Origin: CAYGVT01 sp964353355
GTDB lineage: Archaea > Thermoplasmatota > DTKX01 > GCA-020343715
Length of the DNA stretch: 64,000 nucleotides
Reading direction: 5' to 3'
NCBI GenBank assembly: GCA_964353355.1
Contig: CAYGVT010000148.1
Span: forward strand, 1 to 64,000
Positions 7,246 to 14,966 of this stretch are shown piece by piece; position 1 is the first letter of the stretch, and every line of letters begins with the position of its first letter. The position numbers were made by a program, and so were the translations under genes. The notes beneath the pieces were generated by a model. It saw nothing but the letters and a program-made list of their open reading frames with translations. It did no database searches and was not told the origin of the DNA.

Positions 7246-9300
7246 CTACTTGGGCCGGTACTTCGTCTTGGACATGAGCGTGCTGATGGGCGAGCTCAGG
7301 TCGTCGCGCACGCCGGGCTTTGCGGTGGGCCGTGTCTTGGGCGGCGGGGCCTTGCCGAGCGCCAACGCGAGGATCTTGTCGATGTCCCTCTCCGCGTCTA
7401 GGGGCCTGTCCTCCTCGACAGGCTTGGCGCCGGCCGCGGGCCCGGGCTCCGGCTCGAACTCCGCGACCTCCTCGGCCACGGGCGTGAACTCCTCGACCGC
7501 CGGGGGTTGCGGTGCTCTCTGGGGCGGTGGCGGGGACCCGCCAAAGGCGGCGCGGACCTCCTCGATGGTGTCGAGGTCCTCGGGCTGGCGCGCGGGGGCG
7601 TAGGCCCGAGGGGGCGGGAGTGTGGGCGGGGGTGGCAGCGTGGGCGGCGGCCGGATGACCGGCGATGGCGGAGGCGGGGGCGGGGAAGGGGGCGGGGGCA
7701 TGGACATGGGTGGGGGAGGCGGCATGGCCTCGCCGAAGTACGGCTGCGCCTCCACCGACTCGAACGTCTCCACGGGCATTGGCTCGCCCCACTGCGGCTC
7801 CTCGACGGCGGGCTCGAACTCCGCGACCTCCTCCGCCACGGGCTCGAAGTCCTCGACAGGCGGCGCGGGGGTCGCCGACGGTGCGGCGGCTCTCTTCCCC
7901 TTGCCGAGGCCGAGCCGGTCCTTGAAGCCCCGTCTCTCCTTCTCCTTGCGCTTGACCGTGACGCCCGTAGCCTGAGGCCACTCCTCCACGATGGCATGGA
8001 TGGGCAGTGGCGTCGGGGCGGGGGCCTGCGGCCGGGCCCTCGGAGGATGGGAGGGCGGTGGTGGTGGAGGGACGTACTGGGCGAACTCGACGGGGGGCAG
8101 CGGTGCCGCGGGCCTCGGGGGCGCGGGGGGCCTCCACGCCATCTCCTCGAGCGTGAGGCGGTGGACGGTCGCGTCGCCCTCGTCAGGCAGCGCCTCGATG
8201 TCGGGCATCCGTGCCATGGCCGGCGCGGGGGGCGGCGGGGGCATCTCGTGCGCAGGGGGCGCTTGCGGCGCCCCCTCGGGGGTCCGCTGCCACTGCGGTT
8301 GCGGTGGCTGCTGCTGCGGCTGCTGCTGCGGCTGCTGCTGTGGCTGCTGCTGCGGCTGCTGCTGCTGCAGTTGCTGCAGCATGTGCGGCATGACATAGCC
8401 CAGGGGAGCGGGCTGCTGCTCCTGGGGCAGGGGCGCGAACTGGGTCGCCGTCTCGTCCACAGGGGTGAAATCCTCGACCTCCTGGAAGTCCTGCACGGCC
8501 CCCTCCTCGGGCATGGCCTCGAACTCGGCGACCTCCTCCTCCCCCGCCGTCGGTGCCTCTGGCGCGGGCCCAGCGGCCCTGACGTCCGCCTCCTTGAAGA
8601 ACGCCCTGGCGCGCGGGTCCTTGGGGAAGAGCGCCGAGGTCTCCATCTTGAGCAGGAGGTCCTTGATGGCGAAGACGGTCAGGTCGTTGAGCCGGATGGA
8701 CCTTCGCAGCTTGGCGATGGCCGCCCTCCTGTCGGCCTCGGGCACGCGATCGAACAGGCCCGGGGCCTGTGTCCGCGCGAGCTCGGACCTGGTCTCGTCC
8801 TGCCTCCTCGTGAGCTCGTGGAGGCGGCCGATGAGCTCGCTCCTGAGCACGACGGCCTCGTCGATGTAGTGCTGCACGTCGTAGGGCGCGCGCGCGATGG
8901 CGGCCGCGGCCTCCTCAGGGGGGAGCGCCCTGCCCCTCGCGCGGGCCCTCCGGACGGGGGGCACGAGGTCCTCCATCTCCTGGATGCGGCCGAGGACCCG
9001 GACGCGGCTGTCGCGGAACCACGATGGGAGCACCAGGACGCGCCCGTCATCGCGGACGTCGACCTGGGACTCCTTGAACCGCTGCACCTCCTTGGAGGCC
9101 TCGTCGTAGACGACGATGCCCAGCGGCTCGGCCATGTCGTTGCGGATGACCTCCGCGACGACGCCCATCGGCACCCTGTCGTGGAGGTAGAAGACCTCCC
9201 TGCCGATGATGGCCTCGAGGGGACCGCCCTCCATCACGGGGGCAGCCTCCCATTCCACGACCGTACCCAACGGTGATACCCCTGGTTCGTTCCATTCCAT
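7246..9300 (-). CDS. PRC-barrel protein with Gln/Pro-rich repeats
   Basis: 684 residues from ATG 9300. Residues 25-90 look like a PRC-barrel (EAIIGREVFYLHDRVPMGVVAEV...), a small beta-barrel found in archaeal RNA-processing and division proteins. Residues 110-225 are helical and charged. The rest is low complexity: a Gln/Pro tract near residues 304-334, long Pro-rich stretches, and three recurring acidic/aromatic modules of the type EDFEPVAEEVAEFEP separated by Pro linkers. The C-terminus is basic (about 50 residues, ending KTKYRPK). No membrane segment is seen. A TATA-like AAAAACTACTTAAC lies about 12-25 nt before the ATG. The function is unknown; short linear motifs suggest a scaffold or adaptor. 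Confidence 0.75.
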   Translation of the reverse strand: MEWNEPGVSPLGTVVEWEAAPVMEGGPLEAIIGREVFYLHDRVPMGVVAEVIRNDMAEPLGIVVYDEASKEVQRFKESQVDVRDDGRVLVLPSWFRDSRVRVLGRIQEMEDLVPPVRRARARGRALPPEEAAAAIARAPYDVQHYIDEAVVLRSELIGRLHELTRRQDETRSELARTQAPGLFDRVPEADRRAAIAKLRRSIRLNDLTVFAIKDLLLKMETSALFPKDPRARAFFKEADVRAAGPAPEAPTAGEEEVAEFEAMPEEGAVQDFQEVEDFTPVDETATQFAPLPQEQQPAPLGYVMPHMLQQLQQQQPQQQPQQQPQQQPQQQPPQPQWQRTPEGAPQAPPAHEMPPPPPAPAMARMPDIEALPDEGDATVHRLTLEEMAWRPPAPPRPAAPLPPVEFAQYVPPPPPPSHPPRARPQAPAPTPLPIHAIVEEWPQATGVTVKRKEKERRGFKDRLGLGKGKRAAAPSATPAPPVEDFEPVAEEVAEFEPAVEEPQWGEPMPVETFESVEAQPYFGEAMPPPPPMSMPPPPSPPPPPPSPVIRPPPTLPPPPTLPPPRAYAPARQPEDLDTIEEVRAAFGGSPPPPQRAPQPPAVEEFTPVAEEVAEFEPEPGPAAGAKPVEEDRPLDAERDIDKILALALGKAPPPKTRPTAKPGVRDDLSSPISTLMSKTKYRPK
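8307..8380. repeat. CTG/CAG-rich microsatellite encoding poly-Gln
   Basis: Imperfect CTG/CAG triplet array broken by CGG or TGG units every 12 bp, inside the PRC-barrel gene. On the coding (minus) strand it gives runs of Gln interrupted by Pro. Such triplet runs are prone to length change by slippage. Confidence 0.85.
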
Positions 9301-9394
9301 GGCGGAGGGCGGTTAAGTAGTTTTTGACGTGCGCCCTGATGGGCCCGAGGCTAGGCTATGGGGGTGATGGGTCGCCCACGGCGCGCTGGTGCGC

Positions 9395-9949
9395 TCAGAG
9401 CAGACCGGCGTTGGCAAGCTCGGTCTGGATCTTCTTCACGGCGAGGGTGAGGTCCTCCTTCTTCTTGGCGCCGGTGCAGACGATCTTGCCAGAGCCGAAC
9501 AGGAGCGCGACTATCTTGGGGTCGTCGATGCGGTAGACGAGGCCGGGGAACTGCTCCGGCTCGTACTCCACGTTCTCGAGGCCCAGGGAGATGGCGATGG
9601 TGTTGAGGTTGAGGACCTTCTTCAAGTCGGTGGTGGCGACGATGTTCTGCACGACGACCTCGGGGTTCTTGTTGACGTCGAAGCCCGCCTCGGTGAGGCG
9701 CTCCACGACGTTCTTGATGGCCTTCTTGACGTCGGCCACGGACTTGGCACCGGTGCACACGATGCGGCCAGACCTGAAGATGAGAGTCGCTGTCTTCGGG
9801 TCCTTGATGCGGTAGACGATGCCCGGGAACTGCTCGGGCTCGTACTCGGCGCCGTCGAGGGCGAGGGTGATGGCGCGGAGGTTCAGCTCCGAGCCGATGA
9901 CTGAGGTGGCCACGACGTTCTCTATTTTGATGTTCTGTTCGGCCGACAT
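9395..9949 (-). CDS. tbp: TATA-box-binding protein
   Basis: 184 residues, the usual archaeal TBP length. Two direct repeats of about 90 residues are visible: the first carries EYEPEQFPGIVYRIKDPK and SGRIVCTGAKS, the second EYEPEQFPGLVYRIDDPK and SGKIVCTGAKK. These form the saddle that bends the TATA box and recruits TFB and RNA polymerase. The start (MSAEQNIKIENVVAT) matches the family. There is no acidic C-terminal tail beyond a short LANAGLL end. A strong symmetric TATA element lies 24-35 nt upstream, so the gene may be autoregulated by its own product (inference). Confidence 0.97.
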   Translation of the reverse strand: MSAEQNIKIENVVATSVIGSELNLRAITLALDGAEYEPEQFPGIVYRIKDPKTATLIFRSGRIVCTGAKSVADVKKAIKNVVERLTEAGFDVNKNPEVVVQNIVATTDLKKVLNLNTIAISLGLENVEYEPEQFPGLVYRIDDPKIVALLFGSGKIVCTGAKKKEDLTLAVKKIQTELANAGLL

Positions 9950-9972
9950 GGGTATCGCGCCTATATAAGCAG

Positions 9973-9984
9973 TTTATATATAAA
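9973..9984. promoter_or_regulatory. Symmetric TATA box upstream of tbp
   Basis: TTTATATATAAA is a perfect 12-bp palindrome 24-35 nt before the tbp ATG. Because it reads the same on both strands it could also direct rightward transcription towards a short frame at 10012. Confidence 0.75.
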
Positions 9985-10011
9985 ACGCTTTTGCTTAAGT
10001 ACTTTCTTGGC

Positions 10012-10140
10012 ATGGGACGGATTTCCGAGAGGGACATGCGCACGGTACACAGTGGACAGGGCCCTCGTGGCGAGGTTGATGATGGCCCTGCGTCCGTCAG
10101 GGTCTCGATCGCCTGGAACCCCGTGCTCCGGTGGCCCTAG
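10012..10140 (+). CDS. Candidate small protein, divergent from tbp
   Basis: A 42-codon frame starting MGRISERDMRTVHSG and ending at TAG 10138-10140. Its ATG lies about 28 nt after the palindromic TATA box, the position expected for a leaderless transcript. The composition is charged, with no recognised domain. Nothing but position and openness supports it, and the same 230-bp interval may simply be non-coding leader DNA of the next gene. Confidence 0.25.
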   Translation: MGRISERDMRTVHSGQGPRGEVDDGPASVRVSIAWNPVLRWP

Positions 10141-10175
10141 GACCGCATCCCATCCACCCTGGGCGGCACAGAGCG

Positions 10176-10184
10176 TTTATATAT
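10176..10184 (+). promoter_or_regulatory. TATA box of the repeat-tail membrane protein
   Basis: TTTATATAT about 55-63 nt before the GTG start at 10239. It predicts transcription start near 10208 and a leader of about 30 nt containing the Shine-Dalgarno-like run TGGGGGGAG. Confidence 0.6.
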
Positions 10185-10238
10185 GTCCGGGAACGATAAT
10201 AGAGTAGCAGCGATACAAAAATCCTGGGGGGAGCCGAA

Positions 10239-11150
10239 GTGATAAGGACCGATGCCATCCTGCTCATAAGCTTGTGTGCGGTTGGGCTGTTCCTGGCGTT
10301 CACCGTCTCGGTCGGCGAGCCAACGAGGGGTGAACCGGTGGAGTTCTATCTCGGGTGGGAGGTCTATTCGAAGGAGGTCTGGACCAGTCCGGAACCAAAG
10401 CACGTCATGGTGACGGTGACATTCACCTCCGCACAGGCCGATTGGGCCACTGACGAAACACCACAGAGAATGGACGTGAGCACGGAGAACAGTAACAAGA
10501 TGAATATGCATGAGGGGGACAAATGCGTCATCGATGACCCCTCCACGAAGAACTTGATAATCCATCAATGGCCAGGCTACGACCATGGCAACGGTGAATA
10601 CTGGGGGGTGTATGGCACCTACGAGTTCCAGGTCCTGGAGGATGCAAGCGACGGGGGCGGTTCCTCAGGAGCGATCGGTGCGGTCATCATTCTGGTCATC
10701 ATCCTGGCGATCATTGGGGGGGTCGTCGTCCTGCGACGCAGGAAGGCGCGGGCCTCTGCTCCCGTCGCGGGGTCCCCGCCCATGATAGGAGCGCCAGGTC
10801 CGGCCCCGCCCATGGCATGGTACCAGACGGCCCAACCCATGAGGACCTCGCCAGGTCCGGCCCCGCCCATGGCAGGGTACCAGACGGCCCAACCCATGAG
10901 GACCTCGCCAGGTCCGGCCCCGCCCATGGCATGGTACCAGACGGCCCAACCCATGGCGACCTCGCCAGGTCCGGCCCCGCCCATGGCGGGGTACCAGACG
11001 ACCACGCACATGACGGCCGTGCCGGGCCAAGGGGTATCAACGTCCCCAATCCCTGTGTCAGGGCCGCCATCCGGTGCCTGCCCGGGCTGTCATTCCATCA
11101 TAGCCACGGCGGATACGTTCTGTGGGGTATGCGGGACGCGATTGCGGTAG
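10239..11150 (+). CDS. Membrane protein with Pro-rich repeats and Zn ribbon
   Basis: 303 residues starting at GTG 10239, preceded by GGGGGGAG. An N-terminal hydrophobic segment (residues 4-25) acts as signal or anchor. Residues 30-140 form a small extracytoplasmic domain. A strong membrane helix follows near 150-170 and ends in RRRKAR, a stop-transfer signal placing the rest in the cytoplasm. The tail consists of four 19-residue repeats built on PGPAPPMAWYQTAQPM and a terminal CPGCH...CGVCG zinc ribbon (about 280-299). The outside part is less G+C-rich than the neighbours. A cytoplasmic Pro-rich arm capped by a ribbon suggests binding of an intracellular partner; none is known. Confidence 0.7.
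   Translation: MIRTDAILLISLCAVGLFLAFTVSVGEPTRGEPVEFYLGWEVYSKEVWTSPEPKHVMVTVTFTSAQADWATDETPQRMDVSTENSNKMNMHEGDKCVIDDPSTKNLIIHQWPGYDHGNGEYWGVYGTYEFQVLEDASDGGGSSGAIGAVIILVIILAIIGGVVVLRRRKARASAPVAGSPPMIGAPGPAPPMAWYQTAQPMRTSPGPAPPMAGYQTAQPMRTSPGPAPPMAWYQTAQPMATSPGPAPPMAGYQTTTHMTAVPGQGVSTSPIPVSGPPSGACPGCHSIIATADTFCGVCGTRLR
10794..11021 (+). repeat. Four tandem 57-bp repeats in coding sequence
   Basis: Head-to-tail copies start at 10794, 10851, 10908 and 10965. Units are nearly identical and differ mainly at one codon alternating TGG/GGG (Trp/Gly) and at an ATG-AGG/ATG-GCG position; the fourth diverges at its end. Each encodes 19 residues in frame. The near-identity implies recent duplication or gene conversion. 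Confidence 0.92.
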
Positions 11151-11314
11151 GCCTTGTCCGTGGAATCGATGACCGCGATGACCGCCGTTGGACGACATCT
11201 GCCTCGTCCATCAGGCCGATGGCAGGCCCATTCTCTTGGGGATGGACCGTCCAAGAGCCCTCCATGGCGGGAAAACGGGTATATAGGGACGCCGCGATAC
11301 ACCCCGCGGTCCCC

Positions 11315-11845
11315 ATGTCCAGTGCGTCAGGCAAGGACCCCATCGAGGGTCGTCTCGAGGCGCGCCACCGCCTCAACTACTGCATCCAGTGCGGCAAGTG
11401 CACATCAGCGTGCCCGCTCGCGCTGCAGATCGAGTGGTCCCCGCGCCGGAAGCTCGACGAGGAGCGCCTCATGGGCGACGACAACCTGGACAGGGACGCG
11501 GGCGCGCCCGTCTGGACGTGCCTCGCATGCTACTCCTGCCACGAATCCTGCGAGCAGCGGGTGCACACCGCGGGCATCATCCGGCACATCCGTCAGCGCG
11601 TCTTCGAGGAGGGGGGGGCGCCCGAGGGCGTGAGGAAGGCGGCCGAGCTCTTCGCGAGGACGGGCATGGCCTTCCCCGTGACAGGTCTCACACGGAAGAT
11701 GCGCGCCGAGATGGGCCTCGGCGACGTCCCCACGACGGCCGCGGACCCCAAGGCGATGGAGGAGGTCAGGGAGCTTCTCAAGAGGCTCGGCTACACGGTG
11801 CCGGGCGAGGCCGCGGCCGCGGGCGCGGGCATGGGGGGCGCGTGA
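11315..11845 (+). CDS. hdrC: Heterodisulfide reductase subunit C-like ferredoxin protein
   Basis: 176 residues. Two [4Fe-4S] ferredoxin-type clusters are visible: CIQCGKCTSACPLA near residues 27-40 and CLACYSCHESCEQRV near 70-84, the HdrC pattern. HdrC passes electrons to HdrB, where CoM-S-S-CoB or another disulfide is reduced. The start at 11315 is chosen because a TATA element (GTATATAG, 11279-11286) lies about 30 nt upstream and family similarity begins soon after. The stop codon TGA is followed immediately by the hdrB ATG, so the two are translationally linked. No HdrA flavoprotein is encoded nearby. The C-terminus is an Ala/Gly-rich tail. Confidence 0.85.
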   Translation: MSSASGKDPIEGRLEARHRLNYCIQCGKCTSACPLALQIEWSPRRKLDEERLMGDDNLDRDAGAPVWTCLACYSCHESCEQRVHTAGIIRHIRQRVFEEGGAPEGVRKAAELFARTGMAFPVTGLTRKMRAEMGLGDVPTTAADPKAMEEVRELLKRLGYTVPGEAAAAGAGMGGA

Positions 11846-12709
11846 ATGGCCGCGGCCAAGTACGCGCTCTACCACGGCTGCCTCATCCCCGCGCGCGCGC
11901 CGTTCCTCGAGAAGGCCACCAAGCTCGTGCTCGCCGACCTCGGCGTCGAGGTCGAGGACCTCAAGGGAACGAGCTGCTGCGTCGACCCCATCACGCTGCG
12001 CTCCACGTCGGAGGCCGCCTGGGCCGTGCTGGGCGCGCGCAACATCGCGCTCGCCGAGGAGCGGGGGCTACCCCTGCTCTCGCAGTGCAACGGGTGCTTC
12101 TCCAACCTCAACGAGGCCAACGTGATGCTGCAGGGCGACGCGGGGCTGCGCGAGGCCGTGAACGCGCACCTCAAGGCGGTCGGCCGGTCCTACAAGGGCA
12201 CCGTGGGCGTGCACCACCTGGTCGGGCTGCTCCGCGACATGGGCGAGCAGAGGGTCAGGGGCCTGGTCAAGCGCCCGCTCTCGGACTGGACGGTCGCGTC
12301 CGAGCCGGGCTGCCACCTGACGCGCCCGTCGGACTACTCCCCCTTCCCGGACGCGCGCTACCCCCGCGTCATCGAGCAGCTCGCCTCGTGGGCCGGCGCC
12401 CGCACGGTCGAGTACTCTGACACCATCATGTGCTGCGGCAACGTCGTGCGCGCCATCGACGCGAGCGTGGCGGACACCATGCTCTCCGACCTCCTGAGGG
12501 CCATCGCGGCCGCGGGCGCGACGCACATCGTCACCCCCTGCCCCACGTGCTTCGTGCAGATGGACATGGGGCAGAAGGACGTGCTCGGGCGCGCGGGGCT
12601 TGCCAAGCCCATCCCGGTGCTGTTCGCGACCGAGATGCTCGCGCTCGCCTTCGGCCACGACCCGGGCGAGCTGGGATTCAAGTACCATCGGGTGCCGGTG
12701 GAGCTCTGA
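11846..12709 (+). CDS. hdrB: Heterodisulfide reductase subunit B-like CCG-domain protein
   Basis: 287 residues with two cysteine-rich CCG domains. The first shows HGCLIP near residue 10, TSCCVD near 43 and QCNGC near 79; the second shows PGCH near 155, IMCCGNVV near 194 and TPCPTCF near 233. These cysteines bind the unusual [4Fe-4S] clusters at the disulfide-reducing site of HdrB. Length matches the family (about 290). With HdrC it forms a BC module that could serve methanogen-type heterodisulfide or another thiol/disulfide couple; the absence of hdrA and hdrDE nearby leaves this open. It starts directly after the hdrC stop. Confidence 0.88.
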   Translation: MAAAKYALYHGCLIPARAPFLEKATKLVLADLGVEVEDLKGTSCCVDPITLRSTSEAAWAVLGARNIALAEERGLPLLSQCNGCFSNLNEANVMLQGDAGLREAVNAHLKAVGRSYKGTVGVHHLVGLLRDMGEQRVRGLVKRPLSDWTVASEPGCHLTRPSDYSPFPDARYPRVIEQLASWAGARTVEYSDTIMCCGNVVRAIDASVADTMLSDLLRAIAAAGATHIVTPCPTCFVQMDMGQKDVLGRAGLAKPIPVLFATEMLALAFGHDPGELGFKYHRVPVEL

Positions 12710-12744
12710 CACCAGGACTCGCGTGGCGGGGCAGGTCCCCGGCA

Positions 12745-13275
12745 TCAGGCCAGCACCAGGCCGGCCAGACGCCTGAGGTCGTCCTCGCTCTCGACGTCGA
12801 GCGCGACCAGGCCGGCGACCCGGCCCCCGCCGCGCGCCACGACACCGGCCGCCGCGACGACATGCGCGTCCGCGGGCAGCTCTGCCAGGAACGGCCTGAG
12901 CTCCCCCTCGGTGCCCGCGCACACGACGGTCCTCACGTCCTCGCCCGAGAGGATGTACCCCTCGCACAGCAGCACGTCCGTCCCCGCGGGGATGAGGGGG
13001 CGCACCTCGTCCAAGGTGTCGTGCCGGCCCTTCGTGCGCCGCACCAGGGTGGTCTCCCCGGGCGCGATGGCCAACGAGAAGTCCGCACCTGCCCCCCAGT
13101 GGCGCGCGGTGTCGCGCCCGTCGGTGTGGATGGTGAAGCCCTCGTGGTGGATGAGCTTGAGGGTGCCGACCCGCAGCGAGCGCCTGCGCAGCTCGGGCAG
13201 TAGGCGCTCCACGATGGTGGTCTTGCCGGACCTCTTGGTGCCCACGACGCAGACCGTGCGCAGCCGGGCGCTCAC
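12745..13275 (-). CDS. mobB: Molybdopterin-guanine dinucleotide adapter MobB
   Basis: 176 residues. The P-loop GTKRSGKTT (residues 12-20) and LKLIHHEGFTIHTDGRDTARHW near 40-60 match MobB, the GTP-binding helper that acts with MobA in attaching GMP to the molybdenum or tungsten cofactor. A DVLLCEGY segment near 100 corresponds to the Walker B region of the family. Its start codon overlaps the last codon of tatA by 4 nt, so the two are co-translated. Mo/W enzymes are frequent Tat substrates, which makes the pairing meaningful. Confidence 0.9.
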   Translation of the reverse strand: MSARLRTVCVVGTKRSGKTTIVERLLPELRRRSLRVGTLKLIHHEGFTIHTDGRDTARHWGAGADFSLAIAPGETTLVRRTKGRHDTLDEVRPLIPAGTDVLLCEGYILSGEDVRTVVCAGTEGELRPFLAELPADAHVVAAAGVVARGGGRVAGLVALDVESEDDLRRLAGLVLA

Positions 13276-13601
13276 TTGGACTCGACCTTCTTCCTGATGA
13301 GCTCCTTGAGCTCATCGTCGGTCCTGCCCTCGTGGTCGATGCCGAGCTCCTTGGCGGCCTTCTGGAGGTCGGTGAGCCTCCTCCTCTCGGCGTCGGCCCT
13401 CTCCTTGGCCTCCCGGGCCTCCCGCTCGCGATCGGCGCGCTCGGCGTCCTTCATCTCCTTCTCGACAATCATCTGCCCGCGCTGGAACTCGGCCTTGGCC
13501 TTTCCGAGGTTGCGGGCGAACTCGGGTATCTTCTTCGCCCCGAAGAGGAGAAGGACGATGGCTATGATGACGATGAGCCACTCGACGCCAGTGAATGCCA
13601 T
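13272..13601 (-). CDS. tatA: Sec-independent translocase TatA
   Basis: 109 residues with the TatA/E plan: one N-terminal membrane helix (residues 6-21), the FGAKKIPEFARNLGKAK hinge and amphipathic helix, and a long charged coiled tail. It oligomerises to form the pore for folded proteins carrying a twin-arginine signal. The final about 35 residues (LQKAAKELGIDHEGRTDDELKEL) look like a small extra helical hairpin not typical of TatA. A 4-nt overlap links it to mobB downstream. tatC lies upstream on the same strand after a gap of about 120 bp. Confidence 0.93.
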   Translation of the reverse strand: MAFTGVEWLIVIIAIVLLLFGAKKIPEFARNLGKAKAEFQRGQMIVEKEMKDAERADREREAREAKERADAERRRLTDLQKAAKELGIDHEGRTDDELKELIRKKVESK

Positions 13602-13723
13602 TGTGTGACCTCCCGTGATCTACGTCCCTTCTAAGGCCAGTGTCGGTACTTAAACCTTTGGACATCACCAGGCGCCCGCGCGGGACGGCATGGATGGCCC
13701 AGTGGTCCGGCGCACGCCGTCCG

Positions 13724-14554
13724 CTAGGGCACCTGTCGCTCCGAGCGCCGCTCGATGATGTACGCGACGCCGACCCCGCCCATGTAAAGGCCGAACATGG
13801 GGAATGCCACGAGCAGCTGCGTCAGGCCGGACGCGTCCGGGGTGATGATGCCCCCGATGATGAGGAAGGCGATGAGCGCGTAGCGCCAGCCTTTGTACCA
13901 GCTGCGCGCGCCCACGATGCCCAGGTATGTTATGCCCGCCATGAACACGGGCAGCTCGAAGATGAGCCCGAAGGACAGGATCATGAGCGTCACCCAGGAA
14001 AGGAAGCTCCCGACGGCTATGGTCGGCTGGAGCTCGCCCGTGGGGCCGGGGACGCCCACGCCCAGCTCGTTGCTGTAGCTGAAGAAGAAGTCGAGCGCGA
14101 ACGGGGTGAAGAGGATGTAGGAGAACAGGGCGCCTATCGCGAAGAGCAGGGTGGCGGGGACCACGAGCTTGGCGATGAAGCCCTTCTCGCGCGGGTAGAG
14201 CGCAGGCGTAAGGAACTTGGCCACCTGCCACGCGAAGACCGGCATGGAGAGCGCGACCGACAGGAACATCGCGAGCTTGACGTCGACGAGGAGCGCGTCG
14301 ATGCCCTGGATGTTGAGCAGCACGATGTCGGGCGGGAGCAGGTCTGATTTGAACACCTCGAAAAGCTGTGCAGGGATGTTGTTGTAGAAGTCGGGGTAGA
14401 TGTAGTAGACTCGCATGCCCCACAGCTCCCCCTGGCGGATGGACATGGTGTAGACCAGGAAGAAGACCACGAGGAACGCGGCGAGCGAGTAGCCCACCCT
14501 GCGGCGCAGCTCCTCGAGATGCTCGAGGAACGACATGCGCAGCCCGTCTGCCAT
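13724..14554 (-). CDS. tatC: Sec-independent translocase TatC
   Basis: 276 residues from ATG 14554. The hallmark N-terminus MSFLEHLEELRRRVGYS, six membrane helices, the periplasmic FTPFALDFFFSYS loop and the conserved ITPDASGLTQLLVAFPM near the end identify the Tat signal-peptide receptor. I chose MADGLRMSFLEHLEEL as the start; the longer open frame upstream (to 14641) lacks family similarity. An insertion of about 40 residues after the first helix (YIYPDFYNNIPAQLFEVF...) resembles the enlarged first extracytoplasmic loop of archaeal TatC. It is probably transcribed with tatA and mobB. Confidence 0.93.
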   Translation of the reverse strand: MADGLRMSFLEHLEELRRRVGYSLAAFLVVFFLVYTMSIRQGELWGMRVYYIYPDFYNNIPAQLFEVFKSDLLPPDIVLLNIQGIDALLVDVKLAMFLSVALSMPVFAWQVAKFLTPALYPREKGFIAKLVVPATLLFAIGALFSYILFTPFALDFFFSYSNELGVGVPGPTGELQPTIAVGSFLSWVTLMILSFGLIFELPVFMAGITYLGIVGARSWYKGWRYALIAFLIIGGIITPDASGLTQLLVAFPMFGLYMGGVGVAYIIERRSERQVP

Positions 14555-14673
14555 CGCCCCAAGGGAGAGGGATGGGGGCTTTTCACCTTTGCGCTCGGCC
14601 CACCGGCAAGGCCTGGCCCGCATGCCATCCGCAACCTTCATAACCGCCCAGCGCCCTCAAGCGCCCGGTCCCC

Positions 14674-14934
14674 ATGCCCGAACCCGTCTGCCCACATTGC
14701 GGCAAGGTAACCGAGGGCGAGCTGCACGACAGCGACTTGTACATCATCGTGAAGTGCTCCGAGTGCTCCACCATCCTCTCCATCCTGCCCAAGTACTTCC
14801 AGAAGTGCACATGGAAGCGCGAGCCCGGGGGCGACGAGGCCGAGCCGGAGGAGGATGGCGAGCGCGAGATCAAGCCATCCCCCAAACCTAAGAGCAGGAA
14901 GAAGGACGAGCGTCCCAAGACCGGCTGGGACTGA
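14674..14934 (+). CDS. Small zinc-finger protein, unknown function
   Basis: 86 residues. CPHCGK at residues 6-11 and CSECS at 28-32 form one probable four-Cys zinc site over the N-terminal 45 residues. The rest is a charged, Pro/Lys-rich disordered tail ending KDERPKTGWD. A TATA-like CTTCATAAC lies 28-38 nt upstream of the ATG. It is divergent from tatC. The family is not recognised; similar short ribbon proteins are common in archaea and often bind nucleic acid or protein. Confidence 0.65.
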   Translation: MPEPVCPHCGKVTEGELHDSDLYIIVKCSECSTILSILPKYFQKCTWKREPGGDEAEPEEDGEREIKPSPKPKSRKKDERPKTGWD

Positions 14935-14966
14935 ACTCCGCGCGCGCGGGCCGCGCCCGTTTCGCG

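Noticed and set aside
9985..10175. Search for a tRNA or structured RNA between tbp and the next gene
   Set aside because: No T-loop-like motif or cloverleaf pairing was found on either strand.
10794..11021. Possible CRISPR array
   Set aside because: The 57-bp units are contiguous, have no spacers and stay in frame inside a coding gene.
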